Origin: Triops longicaudatus
Taxonomy: Eukaryota; Arthropoda; Branchiopoda; Notostraca; Triopsidae
DNA: 64,000 nt
Direction of reading: 5' to 3'
Assembly (NCBI GenBank): GCA_022885665.1
Contig: JAGQDJ010000049.1
Location: 124,502-188,501, forward strand
The notes beneath the pieces are model-generated. The model was not told the DNA's origin and did no database searches. It was given only the letters and a program-made list of their open reading frames with translations. Made by a program: the position numbers and the translations under genes. This document shows positions 11,283 to 24,721 of the stretch, piece by piece (the first letter of the stretch is position 1; the number at the start of each line of letters is the position of its first letter).

Positions 11283-13720
11283 CGGCATATTGGACTCTGG
11301 ACTGAAGTTGACAACTGCCGCGATGGCAGCGACTTCTGCGGCGGGTTCGGGACTCCGGCCCTGAACTTGCACATAAGCAATCCGCGTTGGTACGGCACGG
11401 CGAGCCAGCCAATAGCTGGATACATTCATACTCTCGGTCCTTTAAAGAAGTTAATACATTATTTCGGCTCAGAATTCTGTGACTCAAAGTAAAATGTGTC
11501 ATCTTCGAAAACTAGTATAAACCCTGCACTCTTTAACAGCTGTTTCGAAAGTTGCCCGCGTATGAGTATGCTTTTCAAACATTGAACCCATTGCAGGCCT
11601 TGGTCCAAATACAGTGGTACTATTAATTACTTCTTTTAATTTATGTTCAGTAACATTTCATACTATTATAATGTGGTAAGTTGTTTCTAAAAGAAGACTA
11701 TCGATTGGATCGTGAATCGCGATTGTATATGTTGGAGGCTAAAAACCCCAACACCCAAGCGGGTTGGGGGTTTTAGCCTCCTCATTCCCCAAAAGAAAAA
11801 AAATGCTATGTAATGGTGAAAGCAAATTACCCAAAAATTTTCAAATCAAACTTCGTAATTTTGTTACTACATGTTACCCTATGTGAAAAAAAACAGCCAT
11901 AACAAAAAGCCAGTTACGTGGGCAGCTTGCACAGGTTCAAAGCAACAACGAAATTCTCCACCGCCCAAAAATTCGGCGATGGAATGCGTGGTTGGCAATT
12001 TGCAGAATAGACCATTCTTAAACAGATTGGGGCAATATTCCGTTGTCTAAGCTAACTTAAGCACTAGAAAAAGTTTAATCTTAGTTGTTATACACTTACT
12101 GGCTCACTGCACAACTTCCTACTAGCAATTAATGCAGTGCTTCTAAATAATGTTCGCCCTTCACTCCAAAATCGACAATTAGAAAGCCCTCATTATCCAA
12201 TATAAATTAAAATTCCGAGAAAAATAAAAGTAAGTTTGAAAAAAAAAAACAAGAAGAAGCGCTGTGAAATTGGCGGTCAAGCCTTGAACTGTTTTGGCAT
12301 TTCAGTTGTTCCGGCCACAAGATCTTCATAGAACCTAGTTTTAAGTTATTTAAACTTCCATTTTTCCCCCCGATAGGCTATTTTAACCTAACTTCGAACA
12401 AATGTTATACAAATTTAGTTAATTTACCCACTATTGAGAAGCAGTAATTTAGAGGATTATCTAACAATTCTGCATCCCCCTCAATATGTGAAGTAAACTT
12501 ACTCGGCCACTATCCAGATTTTCTTGTTTGTTGTCCTGCTCCACGCCTCCGTCGTACCAATTCTCATCCTCTTGTATGGTAGTAGTAGCTTCATCTAACA
12601 ATGGTTTCCCTGCCCGGAGGGCTTTTGGTCCTGACCAGATGCCAGAATCTGCGTCTTCTTCCAATTCTTTCAAGATACTCGCAGCTTTCAGGAGCTCACT
12701 CTTGGTTGAACCAGACTCGGAGCGCATCTGGGAAGGGATTTGCAGTCGACCATATCTAAGCTTCTCAAAAGGTCGCGTGATTTGGGTCGACGAACTTCCC
12801 AAATCTTCTCCGGCTTCGTGGCTACTGCCGAAAGCATACGGTGACCTCACCGCCTCCTGTGCTGCAACAGCGGCCATTTCGCGTGCCTCTAGGGCATTCT
12901 CTACAGCGACACGAGCTCGGTTCCACTCGGCTTGTTCGCGCGACTTCTCTGCTTGCACAATCTCCCGCAAGTGGTTGAAGGTGTTTTTGGCAACCGCCTG
13001 ACCCCGGAAAGTATCCGCTGGCGAGTTCGCGATGACACCCATGGCCGGCAAGTCTGAACTGGAGGCGGAAAGCTTGCTTTTCGAGCTGCCCATCAACCCC
13101 GACCCACGAGACTGGCTTGCGACGACACGGAGAGTATCAAAAGGGCGAAGGCCCGTTCCTAGATCTGCGTCAGGGGCGTGTCGAACCTTTCCATAAACGA
13201 CTGGCCGGGGCGAACGGCGGGCGGTGACAGCTGAGGCCGCAGGGGACGAGGACACCACCGCGTAGGTCGGTTCACCGGCCGAAGGTGATGACCGTGTTAT
13301 CATTTGCCGCGCGTAGGAGTTGATCCCGTGTGCGAAGGGATCTGAATAGTGGGGGATTTCGTTAGTGACCTCAGCTGCTCGGGAGTGACGTTTGGATAGA
13401 CGCCACATGGCCCGCAGTTGTTCGCAAGTAGGCTCAGCCTTGTTGTTCAAGTTGGGATTGCGAGCCGCCACTGCTGCAGCAATGTCCTCCGGTACAAACT
13501 CACCAGCTCCGACCGAGTACTTAGCCGTTGTGGTACTTACATTGCTACGCTCTTTGATGCGTTTTTTGGAATGGTACCCTCGAGGTACACCTCCTATCGC
13601 AGTGCCAGATTTGTTTAATACGTGAGCATTACTCAGGCTTCCGGTATTGGCTGACACAGGCCGTGCCTGTTGCTGGCACGCGAGTAAAAGCGTGAGGATC
13701 GTCCATTGGACCCACTGCAT
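11283..13720 (-). CDS. Gene A: secreted protein with helical body and six-cysteine C-terminal exon (3' end unresolved)
   Basis: Two minus-strand exons join in phase 0. Exon 1 is 13720-12503 (406 codons, ending CGA|GTAAGT). Exon 2 is 11439-11283, after a 1063-nt intron, and ends in phase 1 at a GTAAGT donor. I chose the ATG at 13720 because it starts a signal-peptide-like segment (MQWVQWTILTLLLACQQ) with a small-residue cleavage site near residue 24; the frame stays open to another ATG at 13861. Basic sites KKR (residues 52-54) and KR (110-111) could be convertase sites. Residues 100-250 are rich in Ser, Ala and Pro. Residues 248-291 are charged and probably form a helix or coiled coil. Exon 2 holds six cysteines spaced C-x8-C-x5-C-x-C-x14-C-x4-C, which looks like a small disulfide-bonded module. 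I do not recognise the family. The last exon is uncertain; one option is a short one near 11211-11186, and the 3' end given here is the exon 2 donor. Confidence 0.7.
11734..11781. repeat. 19-bp inverted repeat inside intron 1 of gene A
   Basis: The arms at 11734-11752 (GGAGGCTAAAAACCCCAAC) and 11763-11781 pair over 19 bp with one mismatch, around a 10-nt loop (11753-11762). The stem is GC-rich at the base and next to the loop, so it should be stable. It sits in the 1063-nt intron of gene A. Confidence 0.85.
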
Positions 13721-16700
13721 GGTAACAAATACTATCGCGCTCTTCACCGAATTCCTTCCCGAATGGACAAAAACACATGGAAATCGTAAAACTACCAGAT
13801 ATTCTAAATCTGCATGGCTTCTCCGGGTGCCGGCAAACTCGGGATCCACTGTGAAAAGCAATAAGAACTGGATTGAACATTTTTCTCCCTTAGGCTACAG
13901 AGGTAGTTGAGGCTTAGGAGCAGAAATTTTATTACGAGGCCCTGTAGCTCGAGTGACAAGGTAATCAAGCCCCGGGGCACAATACCCTCTATCTCGTTGG
14001 GGACTTTCCCCTGACAGTTGTCAGCTGCAGGTGGTTAAACGAAGGCACTTAGCGTGAAGATGAGGCAAGCTGGAAGGGATCGCTATTGTACTTTTAATTC
14101 TATTTCAATTTCGCTTCTGTCCAAGAAAGAACTTTCTTGTGGTATCAAACTTGCGTCCTATTGTAGTTAACTAGTGCACATTCTCATGCAGCTAACAAAC
14201 CTTTAGCCGACGCTAAAGGAAGAGGAAAATACTAGTTTCACGGGCTCTGTTAACAAACTACACTTCATAGAGAGGGCTGATTTTTTTTTTTTTTTTAAGC
14301 TTCGATTTGGCGCGCAGTCAAAGGTAATTAATGTTATTATGTGTTGGGATATATTACACCCGCGAGACACAAAATAATATTTGATAGAAAGGACGCCAAT
14401 TGCACAGTTTCTTTGGGCGCCTGTTTGAAAAGGTAAAGACAAGAATTACAAGTTGGGGAAATCCATCTCAGCTCTTATTTTTGACCGACCCAATCTTCGT
14501 TTTCCCCTGACAAGGCCCATTCATTGAGGGATTTGTGTCGTGATGAATTCGAGTGGGCCAAGATGGAGGCTAAGAGTGAGTAAAGGACGCCCAAAAAAGC
14601 AGTGAGGAATGAGTGCGACTCAATGTAATCAATATAGAACGTGAAAGCTAGAACGGGGACGAGGAAGACGGAGAGGGGGAGGGGGGCAAATCTCTGTCTC
14701 CGTAATTGGTCCATAAGAGACTCCGCGATGAGCCAAGACCTCACGAACTTTTCAGTATTCAGATTTTTTTCACCTTCTTGCTGTCGACGAATATACAGCA
14801 CATGCTCGTACCAGGGTGTTTTCGATATGAAATTTTTCATTTATGTTAGAAGATCTGCTGTTTTTTTACGGCAACAGTATTAAAATACTACAAAAATTCC
14901 AATATGACAGAAATTTGAAAAATAGCACTCATTGACCGCCAAGAAATTGAACACAGCATTGAAATTCTACGCACGTTTTCGAAATTTCCTAAGTTCATTG
15001 TTATTACATTTCTAAACTACTATTTGCATACATTTTAAAGAGACCTTAGGATTTCTTTTGTGAGACCTATGAAAATTGAGTAGCGAGACAGGGAGCTTCC
15101 CAAGCTCAGAAATACGTGACAGTGACCGCAGCGTTGAAACAATCACATCACGGAAATTGATTTGTGTATCTAAACTATTAGCTTGTTTCGTAGAGTGAGA
15201 AAACTCATTGGAGATGGGTCACGTTTGGGAAAACTATTCAAATTGGCATTCGGTTCAACTTATACTATTTAGCACTCCTCCCAGGTTATATGCAATTTTC
15301 TTCAATATCTTAAGTACTATAAATAATTCCAGAGTTCTCTTATGATTGTCCACTACACGGTGACATAGCGTCTGTGGCTAAATTTTTGGGAGCTTTTGCA
15401 CATTTGTCTTCAGCTATTTTTTCAAATTTATCTTTTAAAAGAACTGAGGCTCGTTTCCTACAAAAATTCGCTAAATTAACGTATATCAACAACAAACGTA
15501 CGTTTTAAGTTAAAATAATGTGAAAGTTTCGTGAAGGTTCTTTGAATATATACGCTAAGGAAGATATTCTTCAACTATGTGTTAACTGAACGGAAGTCTC
15601 GTTTCCTTCCGAAAGGGTTCCGTGCAACTGATCTCGATTGTAAGCCCTGGCTTTACCGTTTATGAAATAGCTGTGGAAAGCATCAGAATCCAACGGTTTT
15701 CTTCTTCTCAGTCGCTGAATTAGGAAAGGATTTGCTGACGACAGCAAACGCAAGAAGCACAGTCTACTCCTACCACCCCACAACCCCTTACACACCCACA
15801 AAAGAAACAAAATTATATCGAATTTGGCACTGACTCGCATATAAACCTTGTTTATGACCCCCATCCCCCTCCTTCCGGAGAAGAACCTTCGCCCAGAAGG
15901 GTAAGGGGCGGGACGATGGTTAGGAGCGCCGTCAAGGGACTATGCCAATCGTTAGCTCACAGATCGTTAGCTTTTCTTATTTCCCAACTCGCTTACTAAC
16001 TACTAAGGAAAAGCTGCTATCATCTTCCAACCATGTAACCTCATCCCCTCATTCACGCCGAGTTTAACCTCCTACCGCTGCTGATTCCTGTGTCCCGCCG
16101 CGAAAAGACCCCAGGGCATTGCTTCCTTGCCTCTTCCCCTCAGGGGGTGAAGGTGACTGTTACCCCCCTTACCAGAGCTGCTAATAAAGAAAAGGCGGGC
16201 TACTCGCCGGCAGAGGCTTAAGTGGTGGCTTCAGAGGTAAGCTTATATATTGCAAGATAAATTACCTGGATCAACCCCGGAGTATTGGAAGAGTGGCTTA
16301 GCTTAGTTGATCCTCCGTGAAACAGGTTGAAGATTTTCGGTAACTAATTTCTCTGACAGTTCGGCATCCAAGACGTAACCCTCAATGAAATACACCGTAC
16401 AACTTGTCGCAAATAAATCTCGTGGTGGTTGATATTCAACCGAATTGCATTCAGTTCACTTTAAGAATTAGCAAGCACTGCCCTCCGTAAGGCTCTGTGA
16501 CGTCACTGTGGGGCTAAAGGCGTAATGCAACTCATGGAGTTTAAAGTTTAAAACACTGAGATATACTGCTTTTACACTTGTAGTACAACTCTTGAAAGCA
16601 GTGTAACAATTAAGTGATGTGTTAATGATATGTTGGGTTTTAAGATTGAGGCGACTGTGACATAAGTGGTGTCGTTCGTGTTGAGAGAACGTCTGAAGCC

Positions 16701-19700
16701 ATGCCGCGAAGGCAGCTAGTCTTTTATAGCAAGATGTAGAGGAGCGGAAGCATCATTGGCTTAAAGTATGAATGGAACCACGCCCCTGAGCCACCCACGC
16801 CCTTTCTGCTCAAGCTCTTAGGAGGATCTAGATGGGCCCTGAGCCAAACATACACATACACACAACGTATCCACACATGCAGAGCCAGCATTCACTCTTG
16901 GGCCCGTCCCGGCCTGCCTGCCTGTCCCGACTCCGGAAACCTAGACCTTGTATGGAAAGTTTTTCCTTTCATTCACGACTCTCGATGCCATTCACAGCAG
17001 CCGTCCTATCTTCTATCGCTAACACCACTTATATTGACCCCAATATCGCCTAGCTGGTCACTTTTCCTCCGCAGTTTACGCCAGCACTTCCTGGCGGGAA
17101 AAGAAGACACATACGTCTAATAACCTGTCCCCTATTACATCCTTTCAGTGCAGTGTATCGTTTAGATTTGTAAGACATCTGGACGTGGATTGTAAGGAAA
17201 GCCAGGAAGAAGAAGAAGAAAAATGCAGAAAAAAACTGAATAAAAGACGACAAAGAAAGAAAAAAGCAATAACGAAGGCCAAAAACCGGAAAACGTACAG
17301 CTTTGAAAGACAGTTCCGCCTCCATCTTCCGTGGGTTGAGCTGACAGGTCGAAAACTGAATGATTGCCTCTTTCTTCAATACAACAGACGGTACAAACAA
17401 AGCAAAAAAATCCGACCCGTGAACCCATCGCTCCGGGGCAAAGTATTGGCATGCATAAACCTTGAGGTTATACGCCCCCGGCCGGGTCCATGAGAACAGG
17501 GGGAGGGTGAAGGGTTTCTGCAGGCACCACTCGATAGTGGAAAGAAGGCAAGTTTTGACACGTTTGTTCCAGTACTTTATTTCCCAACTGAACGACTTTT
17601 ATATTTTTTTTAAATATATATTAATGCAGCATCGCCACATTGATTTTCGCCAAGATTTTCCCGTTTGTATTATTACCAGTGATTAGGAGTTGAAGACATA
17701 ATTATTTTAAAAACATAGACATTCACTGATTACAATCATTCTAACAATAACTCCACGCGACCGTTCGGTGAAGTGTAAACATTTCCAATACTGCATAAAA
17801 AGCGACCACTTAGGAAGGATTAAAACGGAACTGACAACAATAGAGCCTGTGAGTCCCCGATCTCGTCTAATGACCATGGAAGTCAAGCAAAAGTTCGTTT
17901 TTGTCACAATATCTACCTAATGTCGATTAACAAACGAAAAGAGCCCGAAAGCTCTATTTCTAGAATACAAAAGAAGCCTAATGGGTTGTGGTAGTCCCAC
18001 CCTACCGCCGCGAAGGAGAGAGGGGGCTTGCCAATATTAAGATTTCTTCAATGGACACACTGTCCATATGTTGACTTTCAAATCGACACGCTCAAAAAAG
18101 GAAACAAGAGCGCCACGCTCATTCAAAGCATACACCCACTCGGATTTAAGAACGAAGATGGTGATCTCCTACTATTTTACAAGAAAGCCGCAAACCTGTC
18201 ACTCTTCCCCACTCTCAAATTACGAACAATAGTATTCAGTCATAAAAGCTCTCTTTTGTAAATTTTGAATGAGCCAGAAATAGGTTACTAAATAGGCCAC
18301 TAATTCACAGACATGCGTGAAGCAAGCTGGTAGATTTAAATACAATACTTTTTAAGTGGATAACGTCGGAGGCTCACAGCCTATTGACGGTAACACTTTT
18401 CATTAGGGCCCAAGGTATCATAAAAAAGTTAAGAAGTGCCAAAAGAAAATTTGAAGAAGCACCGCGTAATTTACTGAAATTACGTAATTTTCCGGCAAAT
18501 ATACCGGCAAGTATTCCGGCAAATTTTCCAGCAAAATTTTTAGAATTTTATAGGTCAAAACGGTCGAAGAGGGAAAGAGATATAAGAATTATTTTTCTTG
18601 TATATGTGTATGTTTTTTTCTATACGTGTAGAACACATGCAAGTAAACCCCATGAAAGCTGTATGCAGACTAAACTTAGAAAGCATAACAAAGTACTGAG
18701 GAATAAAGTACTAAAAAATTCCATGGACGGTACTATTTCTTTTGCATACCAGTTGCTGTTGCTACTCCTGCAGCAGCCGAACACGAACCCTCCCTAAACC
18801 GTTCGCTTTGTGTTGCCTAGAGAGACGGCCGAAAGACGCAAAAGATTTCCATGCTGGTGATCGGCAATCTTTAGGTCAACGAAGCGACAAACAACAGAGA
18901 CAATAATAGCCGGAAGATCTGCTTGCGATGGCGCATGGTCCATGTTTTATTGTTGACAAGCTCCTAGGCAGGGAAGAGGGAGAACACGACCTGATTTTCA
19001 ACTGATCATTACAAAAAAGGAAGGTGGTGGACTCATCTATAGCCGACTATAGCACCGCTGATTCTTTGTTATCGGAAGCCAGTAACTCCCGGGCGACTTT
19101 GTGATGGAAGCCAAGTGGCTTTGTCAACTCAGAATGTATTGGAACCCAAATCAGCCCCCCTAACTTTCTGACCAGCTAACACACTTCCGTGGACACTGCT
19201 ATGGCGATAATCAAGTCAATCACAAGCTTCCATTATATCTCCGATGCCATAGCGATACCATGACTATTACTTTCCGCTACTTTGTTACAAAAGAGTACTA
19301 GAAACTTGTTTTTGCAGTAGTTCAGAAATTAATATTTCTCCTTGTAATTGATAACTGTCCTAAAAGATGGTTTGCTCGTCTCAGTAATGAAGCAAGCGGC
19401 GCTCATAACTGACAGTTTAAGCTCAAAGACCACGACCTCGCCCTAATATCAGTATCTTTCGCAAAAACAACAGTAGATTATGGCAAGAAAATGTAGTTCA
19501 AATTGCTAAGATCTAGTATTTAAAATAGTATGTGTGAGTAATGCTAATAGTATGTATGAGTTCCGTCTGGGGGAGACAGCCAAGCTTGGGAGGTGACAGT
19601 GTTTCATTGTTACTAGCAGGGCAAGTTAAAAAGACTGCTCAGCGTATTACACCTAATAAATTAAAATGTTGTGTGTGTCAAATAGTTCATGAACTAACCC

Positions 19701-22700
19701 TGTGTGTTAAAATGTTCATGGGACTGTTCGTTAAAGCTAAATCAGAAGCTGATGCTTTACGAATACTTCCTATGTTGACAATGTGACGTTTACCAAAGGC
19801 CTTGATCGTACCATAATCTTTCGTCAAGGGAGGTGATTTGACATGGAAGGATACGCTTTGCAGAAAACATGATTCCTGAAAATTTTGTGAAAGAAAATTT
19901 TGAAGCGAATTGTGTATTAAATGTTGATTTTGGTATATGTGAATGTAATTTTTCCTTGAATTTGTCCGTTGTGTCCACTGTATGTATATGCATGTGTTTT
20001 ATGCTTGTGTTTGTCTATTATGTTCAGTGTGCGTGCACGATATGAATGGCAGCGACTTGTGAATAACTTTTTACGTTGTCTTTGTATGTATTGTGACTTC
20101 AAATACCTTTACATTTATATTTGACTCGCGTTCTGTATTGTTTTTACTCCGATTGACTTGTCTTTTCATGTATGTTGGCTAGTGTATTGATTATATTTCG
20201 CACTGCATTGTATTTCAACTTGTGTACGATTTCCATTATATTTTATTTTTGCTTTGAACTTCACCAGGTTTGTTAATGAATACAAATGTAAAAAAAAATC
20301 TATTTCAAATGCAGTACCTAATAGTAAGTACACTTTTAGGGTATTTTTTTTATTTTTATTTGTTTCGTCTGCGTGAGCTTTGTTCGTTGCCATACATCGT
20401 TTCACTTCAATAGTTGTTTATGTAAACAGTAAAACATTAATATACATTATGTCACACAATAGTGTGCTTATGTATGGACTTTCGTTCGGTAATTTTTCTT
20501 TTAAAAAAATATTTCTTTAAAAAAGGGACTTATTTTTCAGAAATTAAGTATTTTAATATACTTACGTTTCCTAATTTAGTCTCAAAAAACGGAAGAATTG
20601 CAAATGCTAGTTAATGGCGCTGATAGCCCTTATTCTGGAATTAAATACTATAGGTTTGGGGATTTCGTAAATACAAGTTTCTGGTGGTTATGTATACCGT
20701 TTTTAGCATGGAAGCGCCAGATTTTTTCCTGGTATTAAAAAACTACCAGCCTAGCTCCTGCATTTTTTTGGTATGGGGGTTGCCCCAAGAGATGGGGGGA
20801 ACTTCTCTTACAGTGTACCGGAAGCCTATACACCCTGGCTTTTTCCATCTTTCATCGCTTTCATTTCTGTTTTCGTACTGCTTTTACCGGGGAAGCAGAA
20901 AGTCACCAGCCCATTTTATTCCAGTCCACACATTTTTTAAGCCGAAGTGGAGGTAACAGCTAGTAAATAAATCAGTAAACGTGAAAAAAAATTCTAATCA
21001 TTCCACACTACATTACACAGTGCTTTCCGTTTAAGTCAAAGGGCTCGGAACCGGGTAGAAAGATCCATATTACACGGAAATTTCGTCTTGCCAGGACGTT
21101 CCTACATGAGGACAGAACACTTTACAATTTTTTTTACGTTTTTCATTCATCTTCCTTCACGACTGTACTAATTAAAGCCATCAAGCTATGTCAAAGGTGC
21201 AAGCATATGAAAGGTGAAGAAGTCATGAAAGCTCTTGAAGTCAGAACACGATAGGTTTTAAATTTTTCATGGAAATCTTCGGCTTTTGATTCCAGGAACT
21301 AGTGTCTGACCAGGATTTCAGCTCATCCGACGCTATTGGCCATTGGAAAACATCCAGTGGGGTTAGGAAATTATTGCGACTAAAGCGAATATTCGAGTTC
21401 GGCGAATTCGCTTAAACTAAAATTCGTTTACATTGGGTTAAATCATAGGATAAACACGGGACCATAATTTTCGTTCGATTTAAGCGAGTTTTCGTCTTAC
21501 CCGATTCCAAGTTCAGTGGAGACAACTGTAGAACGATTCAAACACCACAGCATGATGAACCTATACACAAAACGATTTTTACAGGATTTTTCATTCAGTT
21601 TCCTTTCAGTACCTTGCTAAGAACGGTGAAGTAACTCAATGCATGTAAAACATCCGTTTCATCTGAAAACAACAAAAAAAAATTTGGAGTAACAGACGGT
21701 AGTCAGTTCACTGGCTTTAATTCTCTGTATTCAAAGTGACGTCCAGCAGCGATCGGAAACTTTCGTTGCAACGGCGCAACTGGAACCATGATTACAACAG
21801 AAATTTTATTTCTTTAAGTACGACAGCTGTTGCTTTCACTCCCTGTTTGGATCCTCCCACTGAACTATCTGGAAAGAGCTTCAGCTATCGGACCCAAAAA
21901 GCACAGCTTACTGCTTCTTCACGTCTTTGGAGGATCGCTCGCGGCTTTATTGATAAAATCGTAGCCTCTGATCAAAATAGTAAATAATCTAAATTGTATC
22001 CTAAACAGTACATCTATCAAATAGTTGTCGAAATGTAGACAAGAATTGTAATTTATTTACGTTGCGGTATTTTTTTTTTTTAATTCTGTTCGGAGCAGTC
22101 TATTTGCACCAATTATTGGCACATGTATTGGTATGCAAACAATATGCCTTCCATTATCTACGTCATTTCGCTTGTCGGCTGTTGGCCCAGTTAGTCTGGA
22201 ATCCTTGGGTCGTGCTGTACCTTATCCGGGACAACAAAACCTCCTGGCAGTACGGGCGGTCTAAACGTGACGTACTTCCACTGTCTTTTTCTAAGATCTA
22301 AAGAAAAAGAATGACAGAATTTCACTTAGTGCTTATTTATCTTGTCAAGTGCAAATGGGTTTAGCAGCAATATGCCGAATTTGGAAACGTGCCCTTTTCT
22401 ACCCTTTGTACTGGCACGGGTGAACTTGGTACAAAAAGTCAAAATAAATGAGGTATGTGACACTCGGGATTGAAATAAAAACTGCTCCGCTTAAAGGTTA
22501 TGGCGAGGAACGCTTGGAGGCAGTACATGGCCACAGAAGCCGTAGTAGAAAGGGGTGACTCGATGCCTTAGCTGCTAAGCAGTTATTTGTTCAGACCGTA
22601 TCATATTGTATCAAATGGCTAGTACTATTGCTTTACTCCTCCTTTTCTAGTTTTCTGTGAATGAAACTCTGACTTTCCCTTCCGAACGCTGCAGCTTGGT

Positions 22701-24721
22701 TTGTGCTGCGAAGGGTGTGAATGCTGTACGGTGGGGGAGATTTCTTCAAAGATACTCTGGCAGCAGCCTTTCATTACTTTTTCTCCCTCCAATCACCCCC
22801 CTAAAAGGCATACCACTCCCTCTTTCGCGTTTCTTCAATGTAAAGGGGAATCGATAGGGTAGCAGCCCCTCTAGAAGCAAACCTGAAGGCGTCTGTTCCC
22901 CTCGCGCTTTTCTGGCCAGATGCCCGGAGGCAAAGAAATATACGATAGTAGGCTTTCGTAATTTCGCCGCTTTTTAAAGCTATAAGCCTTTTATTATTGT
23001 ATATTTTCATTTTTACCCTGATTTCCCCGTTCACATCTAAGTTTTTAATTTCTCCAATGTGAAAAAAGCTGAAAATCACCATGCCGAAGAAAACAGGGAT
23101 TTATGAAAAAAAAAAGAAAAAGCGAAAGGAAGAAGTGAACTGCTAATCTTCTTTGCCCCCTTGCTGAACTCCGGTTGCTGTGTCGACATTTCTGATCTGT
23201 TCATTGAGGAAAATTTGAAATAAAACGCACTGAAAGGTTCTTTCTATTGCGTCTTTCTTCCGAAGATTTCTTCGGCTAGCAGGTTTGATCCCTCCAAGAG
23301 ATGGATTCGCAGTTATATAAAAGGATGTTTTAAACAAAAAACTTCGATTTTCCGTCTGAGAGCTCAACTTTCCTTTTTTTTCCAAATCATTCAAGCCAAA
23401 GTTTTGTCTTTTTTAATAAAACCTGTAAAGTCGCAGTTTTGGAAGAGGGACACGTTCAATCAGAAACAAAAGAAAACGAGTTTTGCGAGCATCGAATTAT
23501 TATTCCATAAAAGTGCATACGAAATTCTTGGGATCCCTTTACAATGCATCTACGTAATGCTACGACTGCGACACATACACAGTATGTTAATTTGTGTGAG
23601 CAAATACGACGTTGTATTTAACATAAGATTTTCCTACTCCTTCGCATACTTTCACTTTGCATTTGCGAAATTGGCTTGCAGAAATGCCATAGTTCCACGT
23701 TATGTCATGGAGGATTACTTGCACAAAGGCAAAGACCTATTTGTCAAACTGAAAATACCTAGGATAATAGGAAGATTATTTTCGCCTTTTTGTCCCCGTT
23801 TTTCTAAGAAATAAATGCAGTCTGCAAGTTCAGACAGGAATTAAGGGCAATTCGCACATTTTCTGCCGTGAAAACTGTCGCTCATATAGCCGCTTCCACG
23901 ACTGATTCATTGATAAATTTACTTTCAGACTTGCGTAACTTAGATTTGTATTGTGTAAAACATTATGAAAGTATTCGTTATACATATTTTTGTTGACCTA
24001 TGCAATACCGGCCTCTAGTGAAGTGCAGTTACGCAAGCATTTTTTTTTAACCATACTCAATATATTCGTGCAAGTCACAGCTAATCTGAGATCATTCTTG
24101 CCAACAATAGTATCTCATTATAAGCCGAGGTCTCACTTCCGATATTCCAGGTCATGTTTTGTTAATCGCGTTGCTAAACTACATTTGACGTCCTTTAGGT
24201 GGTCAAAGGGTCATACAAGCCTTTCGCTTGCTGACCCTGAACTCTTGGTTGTCCTAGCAACGACCGCAACACATGCCCAAACCGCTTAACTGAGAACGCC
24301 TACCCTTTTCTTTCCCTATCAACTCGATCAGCCTGGTTTTGCTTTCATTTATATTCACAATTTTTTAACCGGGTTATCTGCGAGAACAGCGCAGAAACAA
24401 TATATGTCTCTTTGGTTTCGTTTTAACGAATTGGTAGCAGAAATGAAATAAAGCCCCAAGCATAAATGAGCTCGAGTGCTATGCAAAAGACATCTAGGCA
24501 ACAGATGTGGTGGAGAACCCTGATAGGTTCAGGGGCCAGGCCAGGACCACGCTTCGACCCGTACACGGAAAGGGGGTCTTCCGTTTTACGCAGCTGGCTA
24601 CCCAACCATCATTCCTTGGACGACTGCTGTGGACTACTCTAGCTTCATCGTTTATGCTGTTAAAGTTGATTAAAACTCGAAGAACTTCTAAACGTGCGGT
24701 CATTTCTTGTCTCTGGTAGAA
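13721..24721. other. Intergenic stretch, no supportable gene
   Basis: This is eleven kilobases between the divergent starts of genes A (minus) and B (plus), so it must hold both promoters. I cannot point to a specific core promoter. The open frames at 14475-14840 (minus, 121 codons), 17050-17493 (purine-rich, both strands), 18384-18797 and 23404-23814 have chance length, no recognisable domain and biased composition. A 12-bp tandem repeat lies at 18491-18538. Confidence 0.55.
18491..18538. repeat. 12-bp tandem repeat, four copies
   Basis: Four consecutive units of the form TCCGGCAAATAT (18491-18502, 18503-18514, 18515-18526, 18527-18538) differ by one to three bases each. In one frame they read as repeats of (F/I)-P-A-(N/S/K), but the surrounding open frame has no other coding signal. 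Confidence 0.75.

Noticed and set aside
12528..13001. 157-codon plus-strand frame opposite gene A.
   Set aside because: It is the antisense shadow of gene A exon 1, whose signal peptide and splice continuity support the minus strand.
14475..14840. Minus-strand 121-codon frame with hydrophobic segments.
   Set aside because: No domain, no splice partners and chance length for this base composition.
17050..17493. Long overlapping frames on both strands, one highly basic and one Phe-rich.
   Set aside because: Both come from one purine-rich/pyrimidine-rich tract, which lacks stops for compositional reasons.
18384..18797. 137-codon plus-strand frame with P-A-N repeats.
   Set aside because: The only structure is the 12-bp tandem repeat; the rest looks like translated AT-rich noise.
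23404..23814. 136-codon plus-strand frame.
   Set aside because: Starts at a non-ATG codon, has no domain and is within chance length.
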